Source: Ceratobasidium sp. AG-K
Lineage: Eukaryota > Basidiomycota > Agaricomycetes > Cantharellales > Ceratobasidiaceae
Direction of reading: 5' to 3'
Length of the DNA stretch: 64,000 bases
NCBI GenBank assembly: GCA_037039685.1
Contig: JAWNGF010000005.1
Coordinates: 1,426,001-1,490,000 of the forward strand
Shown one piece after another: positions 29,594 through 40,338 of this stretch. The position numbers and the translations under genes were made by a program. Under the pieces are notes generated by a model that saw nothing but the letters and a program-made list of their open reading frames with translations, made no database searches and was not told the DNA's origin. The first letter of the stretch is position 1; each line of letters opens with the position of its first letter.

Positions 29594-31551
29594 ATGTCCA
29601 TTCAGGAGGACATAGGATCACGCCTCTCAACACCATTATCAACAAGGAGAGGACCAAGTAGGGCTGCAAGACCCACAAGTTCTCTCAACAAACAAGATAT
29701 TGCACAAGCACAGGCTGGAGGACCAGCTAGGTCTCACCCACAAAGCCAAGCTTCTATGCCTGGAACATTCAACACCAAGAATGTTTCAGTCATTCAGGAA
29801 GAACCTACCATTGGTACTAGGGAACCAGGGGATATTACCAACAATCCCACACCAGTCACAATTCAAATCCCAATCTCTAACGCAAGTCCAGGCCCCTCAC
29901 AACCACTATGGCCTATAGGATCCAGAAGACAGTTTTTTTCCCCCCAACCTGAAGCTGACAGGGGCGTATCTCTTGTTCCTATCAGACCACCACCCATGCC
30001 ACACATTTCCCTTGCTCCTCAAGTACCCCAGATTGGGTGAACTATTACCAATGCCAGCCCAGTCCCAATAAGCTCTCAGGCCGTGACACCAGTTAACCCA
30101 GCACCACCATATGTACCACAAGGGTATTCCCAGCAAACAACAGCAACTGAAGGACAAGGCACCCCTGTGATTCCCAGCTCAAGTTCTAGTTCCAGCAGTA
30201 GAACTGTGATTAGCAATCTTGACAACCTCAACAATCTTCACCTTGGAAGACACAACGCACTCTTAAGAATTATTGATGGAATGAGAATAACAATTGATAG
30301 AAGACTCAATGGTTTAGAACAACCCACTCAAGTGTTGGCTAACAACCAACAAACATTCAACAATTCCATCAACAACCTACAAGGAACCCTCACAGACATC
30401 CTTAACGCCACACAAAACAGTGAACACAACAGCTGCCTAGTTGGACAAGATGTAATCTGCCTAAGAAACAAAGTCACAAACACACAAGGACTAGTGAATA
30501 ATGTGCAGGAAGATCTTAACACCACAAGGCAGGGACAGTTAGCATGGAATGAAGCAGTCACCCAAGGACTAGAAGAACTAAGGGGAGACAGAAGAATTGC
30601 AATCAAATGAATCAACACCATACAAGAGGCCATCAACAGCATGCGCAAACAGATGGATGAAGCATCCCTACATGCTGTATCACCTCCCCACCCAGAAGCA
30701 GAATCCACCAGAATTGACAAACTGGAACAAAGGTTGCATCAACTCACAGAAAATCCCAATAACAGAAGGGAAACTAGGCGCCCTTAAGTATCTAGACCAG
30801 AAGCTTTTGATGGGAAGAAAGGAGAAGGAGCAGAAATGTTCATCACCCAGATGGAAAGCTACTTTGTCAGGTTGGGCAACCAATACAGCTCAGCACAAGA
30901 ACAAATTAGAGAAGCATTAGCGAATTTCAAATGAGATAACAGGTCTGCTACACCCTGGGCGCAAGTGTTACTCAGGTCTATGAACAACAGAATTCCAGTC
31001 CACAACCTAACGTTGTGGAACAATTTAGTGACCCTAACAAGAAGGCCAAGGCGGCAGCTGATATCCAAAAAAGCAAGCAGGTCAACTCAGTAGCAAATTA
31101 TGCAACAGAATTCCGCTTTCACATGGTTGATGTGAATTGGGGGGAAGAAGCCCTTATCAACCAATTCAAGGAAGGACTCAAGCCGGAAATCAAAACTGAG
31201 TTGGCTAGATTTGAACTCTCCCTTATCAATGAGGATGGAACCAAAAGGCAGCTTAACCTTAATCAATGGATCACTCTTGCAATTTTCATTGATCAGAAAT
31301 TGCAACAGATCAAGGCCTCTACTGGAAAGAAGACACCTCAAGCAACCACTAGTGGACAAACCTCTACAAAGCAATTACCAGATGAAGTATACAAAGCAAG
31401 GATATTGTCACACTGATGCCTGAAGTGCAGACAAGAAGGCCACCATTCACTCAAGTGCTTGTCCAAGGAGTGGATAACAACCAAACCCAATGTAAAAGGA
31501 AGAGAGGCAACAATCATAGAGGAATCAGGAAAAGAAGGGGTCTCCCTCTAA
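29594..31551 (+). pseudogene. E3 gag
   Basis: Starts MSIQED as in E7. Ser/Pro-rich N-terminus, helical middle (GRHNALLRIIDGMR...LANNQQTFNNSINNLQGTLTDI), gag core (about 30800-31200) and a remnant knuckle near 31420. Stops at 30038 (TGA) and 30608 (TGA), a frameshift near 30785 and another stop near 31414. Ends at TAA 31549-31551, overlapping the start of pol. Confidence 0.8.
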
Positions 31552-33391
31552 CTGTGTGTGGAGAGACCAAAGAACCGGCAGTGGAAACAATGTACTTTAG
31601 AGCAACAAACAAATCAACCATTGTCTACACAAGCATTGCCGGAATCACGGAACCAATCCCTACCTTTGTCAATTCAGGAGCTTTGAAAAACTTCATAGAC
31701 ATCTCCTGGGCTTGTTGCAACAAATTCTCACTCATTGAACTTTCTACTCTGCAGAGAGTAATTGGCATCCAGGGAAAGGAGCTCTTGCACCAAATACATT
31801 TTAAGGTCAAGCTAAAACTGGATGTAGAAGGAAGAACCTTTGAACAAGTCTTCTTTGCTATGCCTACTGGGGAAACCAGGCTCATCCTAGGTCTAGAATG
31901 GTTAGAAAAAGCAAATCCCGTTATTGACTGGAGAACAAAGCACATATCATGGCAACCAGAACCCATACAGGCAAGAATGGCCTCAATAGATGACCTACCA
32001 GAGGAATTCAAGGAATTTGCTGACATGTTCAGCAAGGAAAAATTCAAGAGGATTCCGGACCATTGTCCATATGACTGTGCTATTGACTTCAAGGAAGGGG
32101 CTGAACTTCCAAAACTGGCCAGACCAATCCCACTCTCGCCAGCCAAATCAATTGCACTAAGGGAATACCTGGACAAGGAAATAGCAGCCGGGAAAATCCG
32201 ACCTAGCAAATCACCCATTGCTTCACCTTGTTTCTTTGTTAAAAAGCCTATTGATCCAAAAAACCCAGAAGCAGTATGCCAGTTATGGCTTGTCCAAGAT
32301 CTCAGAGGAGTAAACGCCATTACAAAAGATAACAGATTCCAAATGCCCTTAATGGAAGATCTTTTGGACAAAATCAAGGATGCAAAGATTTTCTCCAAGA
32401 TTGATCTGCAGATGGGGTTCAACAACATCAGAATCAGGGAAGGGGACAAATGGAAGACAGCCTTCAGAACCAAGGAAGGCCTGTTCAAATACGTTGTCAT
32501 GCCATTTGGACTAAAAAATGCACCCGCCATATTCCAAAGATACATGAACCACATCTTCCACAACCTTATCAATATATGTGTCATGGTATACATTGACGAC
32601 ATCCTGGTCTTCTCTAAGGACAGAAGTCAACATACTGTGGATGTCAGGAAGGTGTTGAAGATCTTACTGGATGAAAACCTTTTTGCAAAACTCCCAAAAT
32701 GCGAATTCTTTGTCACCAAGCTAACATACACCGGACTTGGAATCAGTCATTTAGGCATCTCAATGGACAAAGAAAAGATCAAGGCAATAAAGGAATGGAA
32801 AGAACCTAAAATGGTCAAACAGGTTCAAGCATTCCTAGGATTTGCAAACTTTTACCAAAGATTTGTACCAAATTTCAGCCAATTAGCAAAGCCCTTGACA
32901 ACCCTGACAAGAAAGAACAACAAATGGGAATGGGAGAAGGATCAACAGGAAGCTTTTGATGCCTTGAAAGCAGAAATTAGCACAGAACCCACACTATGCC
33001 ACCCTAATCCTGACAAACCTTTCTTCCTGGAAACCAATGCAAGTGGAGTGGCAATGGGGGCAATTCTGTCTCAAAGGCAAGACAATGGCTACCTACACCC
33101 TATAGTGTTCCTGTCAAAATCCTTCAACAAGGCCCAACTCAACTATGATGTCCATGACAAAGAACTTATGGCAATCATAGAATCATTGACACATTGGAGG
33201 CTATACCTTGAGGGAACAAAGGATCCTATCACTATCTACAGCAATCATAGGAACCTACAGTTCTGGAAAGAGGCAAGAACGTTCAACCGCCGGAACGCAA
33301 GATGGCATCAACTACTGGCTTCCTACAACTTTGATATCATATACTGCCCTGGTATCCTTTCATCTAAACCAGACCTTTTGTCTAGGCAATC
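31525..33391 (+). pseudogene. E3 pol, first part: protease, RT, RNase H
   Basis: Open in the -1 frame relative to gag. Protease site reads VNSGAL instead of IDSGAS, so the catalytic Asp is lost. RT keeps YIDDILVFSKD. RNase H has ETNAS in place of ETDAS, losing a catalytic Asp. Interrupted at 33391 by E4. Confidence 0.82.
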
Positions 33392-33804
33392 TGTCATGAG
33401 CTGACTAAGCTCAGACATTTAATTCTGATTTTATATCTTTTTTTCCGAACACTTTCCTTTTTTGGTACAAATGTCCTCTGGCGCCTAATTTGTATCATGT
33501 GATGTATTTGTCTTTTCATTTGATATTAGTGATGCTTCCGGAACTTCCAGAAGGTCGAGTCATATCTCTTATCTCGCTTATCATCGGATGTACTCGGCTT
33601 TCTCACACTGATAGATGATGACGTGGCACTGATCCCTCATGTATATAAACCCAGAGGTCAAGCCGGTTAACGACAAGGCTTGACCTCCTCTCCATTAGGA
33701 CTTGCTCAATCAATCCTCTCACTATCACTACTCCTTGGGTTCTAAGACTTGCCTAAGTCGAACCCCTTAACTTTACATATACCTAATTGACCCAAGTCGG
33801 GACA
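33392..33804 (+). repeat. E4 5' LTR, family L4
   Basis: 413 bp, TGTCATGAGC...GTCGGGACA. Contains TGACGTGG (33619-33626, CRE-like) and TATATAAA (33642-33649). Confidence 0.94.
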
Positions 33805-33806
33805 TT

Positions 33807-33818
33807 AGGTCAAGCCTT
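33807..33818 (+). promoter_or_regulatory. E4 primer-binding site, self-priming type
   Basis: AGGTCAAGCCTT, 2 nt after the LTR, is the exact reverse complement of AAGGCTTGACCT at 33675-33686, about 26 nt after the LTR TATA box. Confidence 0.65.
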
Positions 33819-34287
33819 TCTAGCATCGGCCTTAAGCCCCTGCTTTTCCACCAAGTAGATAGAACATACATGGGAAAACGGGCATAGTACAACGGACAAA
33901 GAGCTATACTTGATATAGACCAGTAGTCCCACGTCGCTATACACTGTCAGTGAACCCAATCGTTATCCTCTTTTGGGTCATAGCGGCTTTAGTCAGCTAA
34001 ATACACCCTTACTCTGTTATACACTGTCGCTATCACGCCCGCCCAAGGCTGTTGATAACTGATAAGATCAGATAAGGAGTATATAAAGCAAAAGCTTAGC
34101 GTCTAGCACCCTTCACATCCAAAAACAACATCTCGAGGAAGCCAGATCCTCTCAAGAAAAAACTGGAAAGTGGTCGGAGCACCACCCAAGTTAACACTCT
34201 CATCCATCAAAAACCACATCCACTCGTCGTTTACATCAGTACGCACTAAAAAGGAACTAATTAGTAACTAACTAATTAACCTTAAAA
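33819..34287 (+). promoter_or_regulatory. E4 leader with internal GATA/TATA promoter-like block
   Basis: About 470 bp without a substantial ORF. GATAAG at 34061-34066 and 34071-34076 precede TATATAAAG at 34080-34088. E6 keeps the same layout (GATAAG 48013 and 48023, TATAAAAAG 48032-48040). Could drive the two upstream frames or gag separately from the LTR promoter; inference. Confidence 0.45.
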
Positions 34288-34902
34288 GTGTTCCCCGCAT
34301 TTTTTAGCCTCTGCGAAGCAGTCTTTAGACTAAAAGACTTCGTACTTGATCTAGACACCAAAGTCGACGAATTAAACAGTCGAATTGAAGTGCTAGAAGA
34401 AGATCAAGTTGAACAGGCAGAGGATTTAAGGGTCGAACGTATCAGAAACGACGAAAACCACAATCAACTTGAAGCCAATTATCAATCCCTCCATTCAAGG
34501 CTCGAGTTCATCGAAATTAACCTTGACAATACAAACAAGCAACAAGCCGATCAAGATCGTGTCCAAAGCGTAAACCTAGCGGACACTAATATCGAAGTCA
34601 AGCGATTGCAAGAACAAACCCATGTCTTGATCGAAAATTGCGACCAACTTATAAAAATCCAAGAAAAACACACTCGAAAGGTCGAAAATCTCATCAGCAA
34701 CAATAAACGACAGTGGCGTACTATCGAAACCCTTAAAGATAAAATCAAGGGCAAATACTGTCATCAAGCAGCAGAAGTGCGTATTCCTATTAATCAGGAT
34801 TACCGCCTTCTAAATCACCTTAATACTATCGCACCCAACCCTTTTCAGTGGGACCAAGACCTCGACTCACACAGGAACAACATAGGGAACAGCTTAGACT
34901 AG
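34288..34902 (+). CDS. E4 upstream frame a: coiled-coil protein without ATG
   Basis: 204-codon frame that is almost entirely heptad-like helix (FVLDLDTKVDELNSRIEVL, LHSRLEFIEINLDN), strongly charged. E6 carries a near-identical frame at 48234-48854 ending at the same stop. Neither has an in-frame ATG: the frame begins after a stop at 34273-34275, and no internal Met codon occurs in E4. A T-rich run ending in AG (CATTTTTTAG, about 34305) could be a 3' splice site. Expression by splicing or non-AUG start is inference. Possibly a Gag-associated or regulatory coiled coil. Confidence 0.5.
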   Translation: MFPAFFSLCEAVFRLKDFVLDLDTKVDELNSRIEVLEEDQVEQAEDLRVERIRNDENHNQLEANYQSLHSRLEFIEINLDNTNKQQADQDRVQSVNLADTNIEVKRLQEQTHVLIENCDQLIKIQEKHTRKVENLISNNKRQWRTIETLKDKIKGKYCHQAAEVRIPINQDYRLLNHLNTIAPNPFQWDQDLDSHRNNIGNSLD

Positions 34903-35099
34903 AGTCCCTAACACTCTTTATTGAAGACGTTCATCGTAACTACATATACAAACAGTACGACGAACTAGGAGTAATCAACGCGTTGTTTCTGGAGGACGAA
35001 AATCTTGAACTGATATTTTTGAGGAGTTTGCACATCATTAAAGATAGAAGGGTTCGGAGAAGAATTCTTAACATTTTGTACGGCCTTGGATCTCAATAA
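34848..35099 (+). CDS. E4 upstream frame b: small helical protein without ATG
   Basis: 83 codons in the -1 frame relative to frame a, overlapping its end by 55 nt, no Met codon. Helical and basic near the end (HIIKDRRVRRRILNIL). A candidate intron 34781-34848 (GTATTC...TTTCAG, 68 nt) would join frame a to frame b in frame; the sequence is the same in E6. Ends at TAA 35097-35099, 24 nt before the gag ATG and in the gag frame. Confidence 0.45.
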   Translation: MGPRPRLTQEQHREQLRLESLTLFIEDVHRNYIYKQYDELGVINALFLEDENLELIFLRSLHIIKDRRVRRRILNILYGLGSQ

Positions 35100-35123
35100 A
35101 TCTACCTCCTTCCCCGCTCCAAT

Positions 35124-36476
35124 ATGTCGAGAGCCCCATCACCTGGTCAAGGGGGATTTACCCAAATTTCAGCAACATCTGGACCCGATGTAGTTGCACA
35201 GGCAATCAATGCCTTAATAGACGAAGTGCGAAAAATTAACGGTCACATTAATGCCTTAAATGGCATCACCTCTACCCTAGAATTGGGAATCGACAATAAC
35301 ATAGCAGATATTCATGCAATTCAAAATCAAACCGCACAAATCGCACCCCTTCACCAATTAATGAATGCAGTATCTCAATCACTTGCAAACATGGGTGCAA
35401 CACCCTCTACCACCGCGTCAACAACCACCCCAGGATACAAACTCAAGATGCATCCCCCAGAGGAATTCTCTGGAGATGTAGATAAATTCGATGAGTTTAA
35501 GTCGCAATGTACTCTGTACATAAACCACACATCCCCACAAGCAACCACAGAACAAAAAATCACTTATATCATGGGTTATTGCAAGGGGCCTGCCTATGTA
35601 TGGATGCAACCTGGAATTGATGTGGACACGGCAAGGAGGGGAGCAACAACTTGGCTACACGACATGGATGAATTCTGGAACGAAATGCAAGCTAGGTTTG
35701 GCGATGTTCACAAAATCGACCAATATAGACAATTATACAAGAAGTTGATCCAGAAGAACTCTGTCCAAGATTATCTACGAGACTTTGTCACTTACTCATC
35801 GGTACTCGGGTACACCGATTGAGTACTTTGTGATGATTTCTATGACGGTCTTAAGGATGAAATCAAGATGGCCATGGTGTCACAGAACTTTAAACCCCAC
35901 AAAGCAACAAGGACATTCAACCAAGTTCGCGAAAGAGCCTTGGAAATTGACTCCACAATGAATGCCATCAATGCACCAAAGAAGTCGCAAAGCCCACAAA
36001 CCAGTATCTCGAAACAAACCACTTCCAAGACAACCCCAAATACTGCAAACACCTCACTAGGTCAAAGATTCAATGTAAACGATCGAGTCTTTATGTCAAA
36101 ACCTACAGGGGGGGTACAATACGGCAAAATCTCAAGCATTAACCAAAACGCCAAGGGCCGTCCAGTTCCACAGATCTCCTGGGATGATGGGACAAAAGGA
36201 AATGTCCCTTTTGGAGCAATTCAAAGAGACACCCGAACCAGTAACCTCAACGCTCCTACCATCCAAACACCCAAACCGCCCACTCCTGCTAAAGACCCTA
36301 ATGCAATGGATCTTGATGGAAAAGGAAAAGGACCAATGATTTGCTTCACCTGCGGCGGCAAGGGACACTCAGCAAGAGTTTGTCCTTCCAAGAACACAGC
36401 TTCAGGGTTTGAAGCTCAGATTGAAGAAATCTCTTCAGACATCGAATCGGGAAAAGACGTCACCGAGGCTTATTAA
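35124..36476 (+). pseudogene. E4 Gag, one nonsense change
   Basis: 450 codons with TGA at 35820-35822 where E6 has CGA (49775-49777). Gag core about residues 110-240 (KMHPPEEFSGDVDKFDEFK, YRQLYKKLIQKNSVQDYL), then an SH3-like basic segment (PTGGVQYGKI) and a CCHC knuckle CFTCGGKGHSARVC. TAA at 36474-36476 lies 35 nt before the pol ATG. Confidence 0.85.
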
Positions 36477-36511
36477 GGAGCCAAGTACTCGGTGATATAT
36501 TAGCTAGTAAT

Positions 36512-39500
36512 ATGGATGAACTAGAAATCATGTCAATATCAAATGAAAACCAATTATACCTTGATTTCACCGCTCATCCACTAGCTACGGCTCCTGATTC
36601 TAAGTCAGTTAACAGATCGAAAAGATTCTCTGGACAAGCACTCCTCGACTGCGGCGCAACCTCCTGTTTCATCAACCCTTCCCTAGCAAAAGAGGCAAAC
36701 CTTCCCCTTTTCCAACATGAAAAGCCCAAGACTCTGCGAGTTATAGACGGACGAGAAGTCTCGTCTGGGAAAGTCACTCCCTATACCAAATTCAAACTTG
36801 TCATGGGAACACATTCCAGCGAAATAGAATGTCATGTCACAAACATTGGAAGACACCCTATCGTACTTGGGATGTCATGGCTCAAGAAACACAACCCACA
36901 AATTAATTGGAAAAATAGGACAATTGCATACACAAGCGAATTCTGCTCAAAAAACTGCCTAGAAGTCCCATCTACGCTCCAAATCGCAGCAGAAACTACA
37001 TTACCAGAGGAATACAAAGAGTTCGCAGATGTGTTCGACAAATCCAGATTGGAAGAACTCCCACCTCACAGGCCAACTGACATTACACTCGACCTCCTAC
37101 CAGAAGCTAAACTAAAGCATGGCCCAATTTACAAAACATCCCCAGCTGAAGACAAAGAAATGAAGAAAGTACTAGAAACCCTTATCCAAAGGGGACACAT
37201 TCAGATTTCTAAGTCTCCTTTGGCTTCCCCGGTTCTGTTTGTCAAAAAACCACATCCAGAAGATCCAAACAACCCAGAATTACGCTTTTGCGTTGACTAC
37301 AGATATGTGAACTCGCTGTGCAAATTCAACGCAAGTGGAATACCTCTATTAGACCAGTGGTTAAGGGCCCTGGAAGGATTTGTCATTGGCACCACTCTAG
37401 ACTTGGCACAAGGATTCCATCAAACCCGAATAGCAGCAGGCCATGAATGGAAAACAGCATTCAAAACTCAATACGGCATGTACGAATGGAAAGTCATGCC
37501 CTTCGGTCTCAAAAACGCCCCATCAAGCTTCCAGTCCCTAATGAACTCTATATTCAGGGACATTATGGGGGTTTTCGTACTCGTGTACATTGATGATATC
37601 TTTGTTTTTTCCAAACGAGTCGAAGATCATCCGGGACACGTGAGAGAGGTGCTAAGAAGACTAAGGGAACACAAGCTGATTGCGAAATTGAGAAAATGCA
37701 AGTTCCACCAAACCAAACTGGACTGGGTAGGATTGGTCATTTCCAATAAAGGAATCGAGACGGATCAGGAAAAGGTCACGGCGGCTATGAATTGGAAGGC
37801 TCCCAAAAATGTCAAACAAGTTCAAGAATTCCTAGGATTCGTCAATTTCTATCAAAGATTCATTCAAGACTTTGCTGGCAAAGCCAGACCTCTGTATAAC
37901 CTACTCAAGAAGGATCAAAAATGGCAGTGGACAAGCAAAGAACAAGACGCCATGAATGCACTAAAAGAAGCTCTTAAAGTGGCACCTGTAATGATGCAGC
38001 CCGACCAGAATAAAGAATTTTTCCTCGAAACAGATGCATCGGGATTTGCCACAGGAGCAGTTTTATCTCAGAAGGATGAAGAAGGGAAATTACACCCTGT
38101 AGCTTTTCTTTCTAAATCACTAAATCCGGCTGAGCGAAACTATGACATTTTTGACAAAGAACTATTGGCAATCATTAGAGCCTTCAAAGAATGGCGGCAC
38201 TTACTCCAGGGCACAGAAAAAGCCATTCAAGTGATAACTGATCACAAAAATTTGGAGTACTTCTCATCATCCAAACAATTGAACCAACGCCAGATCCGCT
38301 GGATGAATTTCTTGGTGGACTTCAACTTCCAAATCCTATACAGGCCAGGAAGCCAAAACAAAAAAGCAGACATTCTCTCAAGGCGATATGACCTAGAACC
38401 TTTAGAGGGGGTAGAGAACCAAGTTCTCCTCAAACCAGACATTTTCATTTTGGCTATTACCCCTGACCAGGAGATTAACGATCTAATCAGAGAAGCAATC
38501 CTCGAAGATCCCAGATTAGAGGAAGCCCACAATAAGCTGAGAAACGGAGACAAAGTCAAAGATTGGGAATACAGAGAAGGACTCCTAATGTTCAAAGGAA
38601 AAATCTTTGTCCCCAAGGATGAAACCGTCAGAAACCTGATATTGGAATCGCGCCATGACAATATTACAGCTGGGCATCCTGGACAAGCAAGAAAATTGGA
38701 ATTGGTTTCCAGAACTTACTACTGGCCAACCATGAAGAAATTTGTTAACTCTTATGTATCACACTGCGAAACATGCATTCGAGTTAAACCATCAAACCAA
38801 CTTCCCACAGGATTACTGCGTCCTTTACATATTCCTGAGAGACCTTGGGAAGAGATCTCCTATGACATGATTGTAGGGCTCCCAGAATCAGAAGGATATG
38901 ACGCAATCCTAACAGTAGTAGATCGGTTTTCCAAGATGGCACACTATCTCCCTTGCAAATCAACGGCCACAGCAGTAGACATAGCCAATATTTTTGTTGC
39001 AAACATTTGGAAACTTCACGGCACTCCAAAGGCAACAGTCTCGGATAGAGGATCCACTTTCAACTCAAAGTTCATTAAGCATCTGTACAAACGGTTAGAC
39101 GTAAAACCTACCTTCAGCACAGCGTACCATCCAAGGACAGATGGACAGTCAGAACGGGCAAACCAAGTCGTTGAAATCTTTATCAGGGCTTTTGTCAACC
39201 ACAGGCAAAATGACTGGGTGGCCCTGCTCCCTATGGCAGAATTCGCATACAACAATGGAATCCAAGCATCCACTGGCAAAACCCCTTTCCAAATCTGCCA
39301 AGGTTTCAACCCTAGAATGAACATCGGGGAAGAATCAGAATATACTGTTCCTGAAGCTGATGCCCATGCGGAATTCCTGTTGAAAGGATATGACGAAGTC
39401 AAAGCCGCCCTCATCCTAGCAAATCAGTCCTACAAACATTACTTTGATAAAGGAGCCAAAGAACCAGAAGAGATAAACCCTGGAGATAAAGTCTGGCTTA

Positions 39501-39910
39501 ATCATCAAAACATATCCACAGACAGACCTTCAGTAAAACTCTCTCACAAAGTTTTAGGCCCTTACAAGGTACTGGAAAAAGTAGGGACTCACGCCTTTAG
39601 ACTGGAGTTACCAAAATCGATGAAAGTTCATCCTGTCTTCCATGTCATGCTGCTCAAGAAATTCCACTCTGATCCCCACAGTCGCGAACCCGCTCAACCA
39701 CCCCCTATTGTCACACAAGATGGAGAAGAAGAATGGGAGGTTGAAGAAATCCTTAATTCTAAGAAAATCCGCCGCCAGCTCCACTATTATGTTAAGTGGA
39801 AAGGGTACTCTCATGCAGACAACTCTTGGCAGTCAAAGGAAGATCTCAAGAACGCTCCTGAACTAGTTGATAAATTTCACAAACTCCATCCCACCGCGCC
39901 AGGCCCTTAG
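36512..39910 (+). CDS. E4 Pol polyprotein, intact frame
   Basis: 1132 aa, ATG 36512 to TAG 39908-39910. Protease has LLDCGATSCF (about residue 46; Cys where Ser/Thr is usual, shared with E6). RT has VYIDDIFVF (about residue 359) and QGFHQTRIAAGHEWKTAF. RNase H has [29 protein letters not shown] and TDHKNLEYF. Integrase has the HHCC finger (HDNITAGH...CETC) and DDE core (YDMIVGLPES, VSDRGSTFNS, TDGQSERANQ). GPY-type segment (VLGPYKVLEKVG) and C-terminal chromodomain (EEEWEVEEIL...YYVKWKGYSHADNSW). It lies in the -1 frame relative to gag but is separated by stops, so re-initiation seems needed. Ends 10 bp before the 3' LTR; no accessory gene. Confidence 0.9.
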   Translation: MDELEIMSISNENQLYLDFTAHPLATAPDSKSVNRSKRFSGQALLDCGATSCFINPSLAKEANLPLFQHEKPKTLRVIDGREVSSGKVTPYTKFKLVMGTHSSEIECHVTNIGRHPIVLGMSWLKKHNPQINWKNRTIAYTSEFCSKNCLEVPSTLQIAAETTLPEEYKEFADVFDKSRLEELPPHRPTDITLDLLPEAKLKHGPIYKTSPAEDKEMKKVLETLIQRGHIQISKSPLASPVLFVKKPHPEDPNNPELRFCVDYRYVNSLCKFNASGIPLLDQWLRALEGFVIGTTLDLAQGFHQTRIAAGHEWKTAFKTQYGMYEWKVMPFGLKNAPSSFQSLMNSIFRDIMGVFVLVYIDDIFVFSKRVEDHPGHVREVLRRLREHKLIAKLRKCKFHQTKLDWVGLVISNKGIETDQEKVTAAMNWKAPKNVKQVQEFLGFVNFYQRFIQDFAGKARPLYNLLKKDQKWQWTSKEQDAMNALKEALKVAPVMMQPDQNKEFFLETDASGFATGAVLSQKDEEGKLHPVAFLSKSLNPAERNYDIFDKELLAIIRAFKEWRHLLQGTEKAIQVITDHKNLEYFSSSKQLNQRQIRWMNFLVDFNFQILYRPGSQNKKADILSRRYDLEPLEGVENQVLLKPDIFILAITPDQEINDLIREAILEDPRLEEAHNKLRNGDKVKDWEYREGLLMFKGKIFVPKDETVRNLILESRHDNITAGHPGQARKLELVSRTYYWPTMKKFVNSYVSHCETCIRVKPSNQLPTGLLRPLHIPERPWEEISYDMIVGLPESEGYDAILTVVDRFSKMAHYLPCKSTATAVDIANIFVANIWKLHGTPKATVSDRGSTFNSKFIKHLYKRLDVKPTFSTAYHPRTDGQSERANQVVEIFIRAFVNHRQNDWVALLPMAEFAYNNGIQASTGKTPFQICQGFNPRMNIGEESEYTVPEADAHAEFLLKGYDEVKAALILANQSYKHYFDKGAKEPEEINPGDKVWLNHQNISTDRPSVKLSHKVLGPYKVLEKVGTHAFRLELPKSMKVHPVFHVMLLKKFHSDPHSREPAQPPPIVTQDGEEEWEVEEILNSKKIRRQLHYYVKWKGYSHADNSWQSKEDLKNAPELVDKFHKLHPTAPGP
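38401..38416 (+). promoter_or_regulatory. E4 internal purine tract after RNase H
   Basis: TTTAGAGGGGGTAGAG shares GAGGGGGTA with the 3' tract at 39907-39920 and lies at the same place in pol (PLEGVEN) as the L2 internal tract (NLEGGVV). Confidence 0.35.
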
Positions 39911-39920
39911 GAGGGGGTAA
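39907..39920 (+). promoter_or_regulatory. E4 3' polypurine tract
   Basis: TTAGGAGGGGGTAA immediately before the LTR start TGTCATGAGC. Confidence 0.8.
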
Positions 39921-40333
39921 TGTCATGAGCTGACTAAGCTCAGACATTTTATTCTGATTTTATATCTTTTTTTCCGAACACTTTCCTTTTTTGGTACAAA
40001 TGTCCTCTGGCGCCTAATTTGTATCATGTGATGTATTTGTCTTTTCATTTGATATTAGTGATGCTTCCGGAACTTCCAGAAGGTTGAGTCATATCTCTTA
40101 TCTCGCTTATCATCGGATGTACTCGGCTTTCTCACACTGATAGATGATGACGTGGCACTGATCCCTCATGTATATAAACCCAGAGGTCAAGCCGGTTAAC
40201 GACAAGGCTTGACCTCCTCTCCATTAGGACTTGCTCAATCAATCCTCTCACTATCACTACTCCTTGGGTTCTAAGACTTGCCTAAGTCGAACCCCTTAAC
40301 TTTACATATACCTAATTGACCCAAGTTGGGACA
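39921..40333 (+). repeat. E4 3' LTR, family L4
   Basis: 413 bp, about three differences from the 5' LTR, followed by CAATC at 40334-40338. Confidence 0.94.
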
Positions 40334-40338
40334 CAATC

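Larger units (their letters stand above)
33392..40333 (+). mobile_element. E4: complete Ty3/gypsy retrotransposon, family L4
   Basis: 6942 bp with 413-bp LTRs (33392-33804, 39921-40333) and duplication CAATC (33387-33391, 40334-40338). Order: LTR, PBS, leader with an internal TATA, two ATG-less frames, gag, pol, purine tract, LTR. The two LTRs differ at about three positions by eye. Pol is open; gag has one TGA. Confidence 0.94.

Noticed and set aside
31625..32602. 325-codon antisense frame within E3 pol, and many similar antisense frames in other pol genes
   Set aside because: They mirror conserved pol codons and carry no motif of their own.
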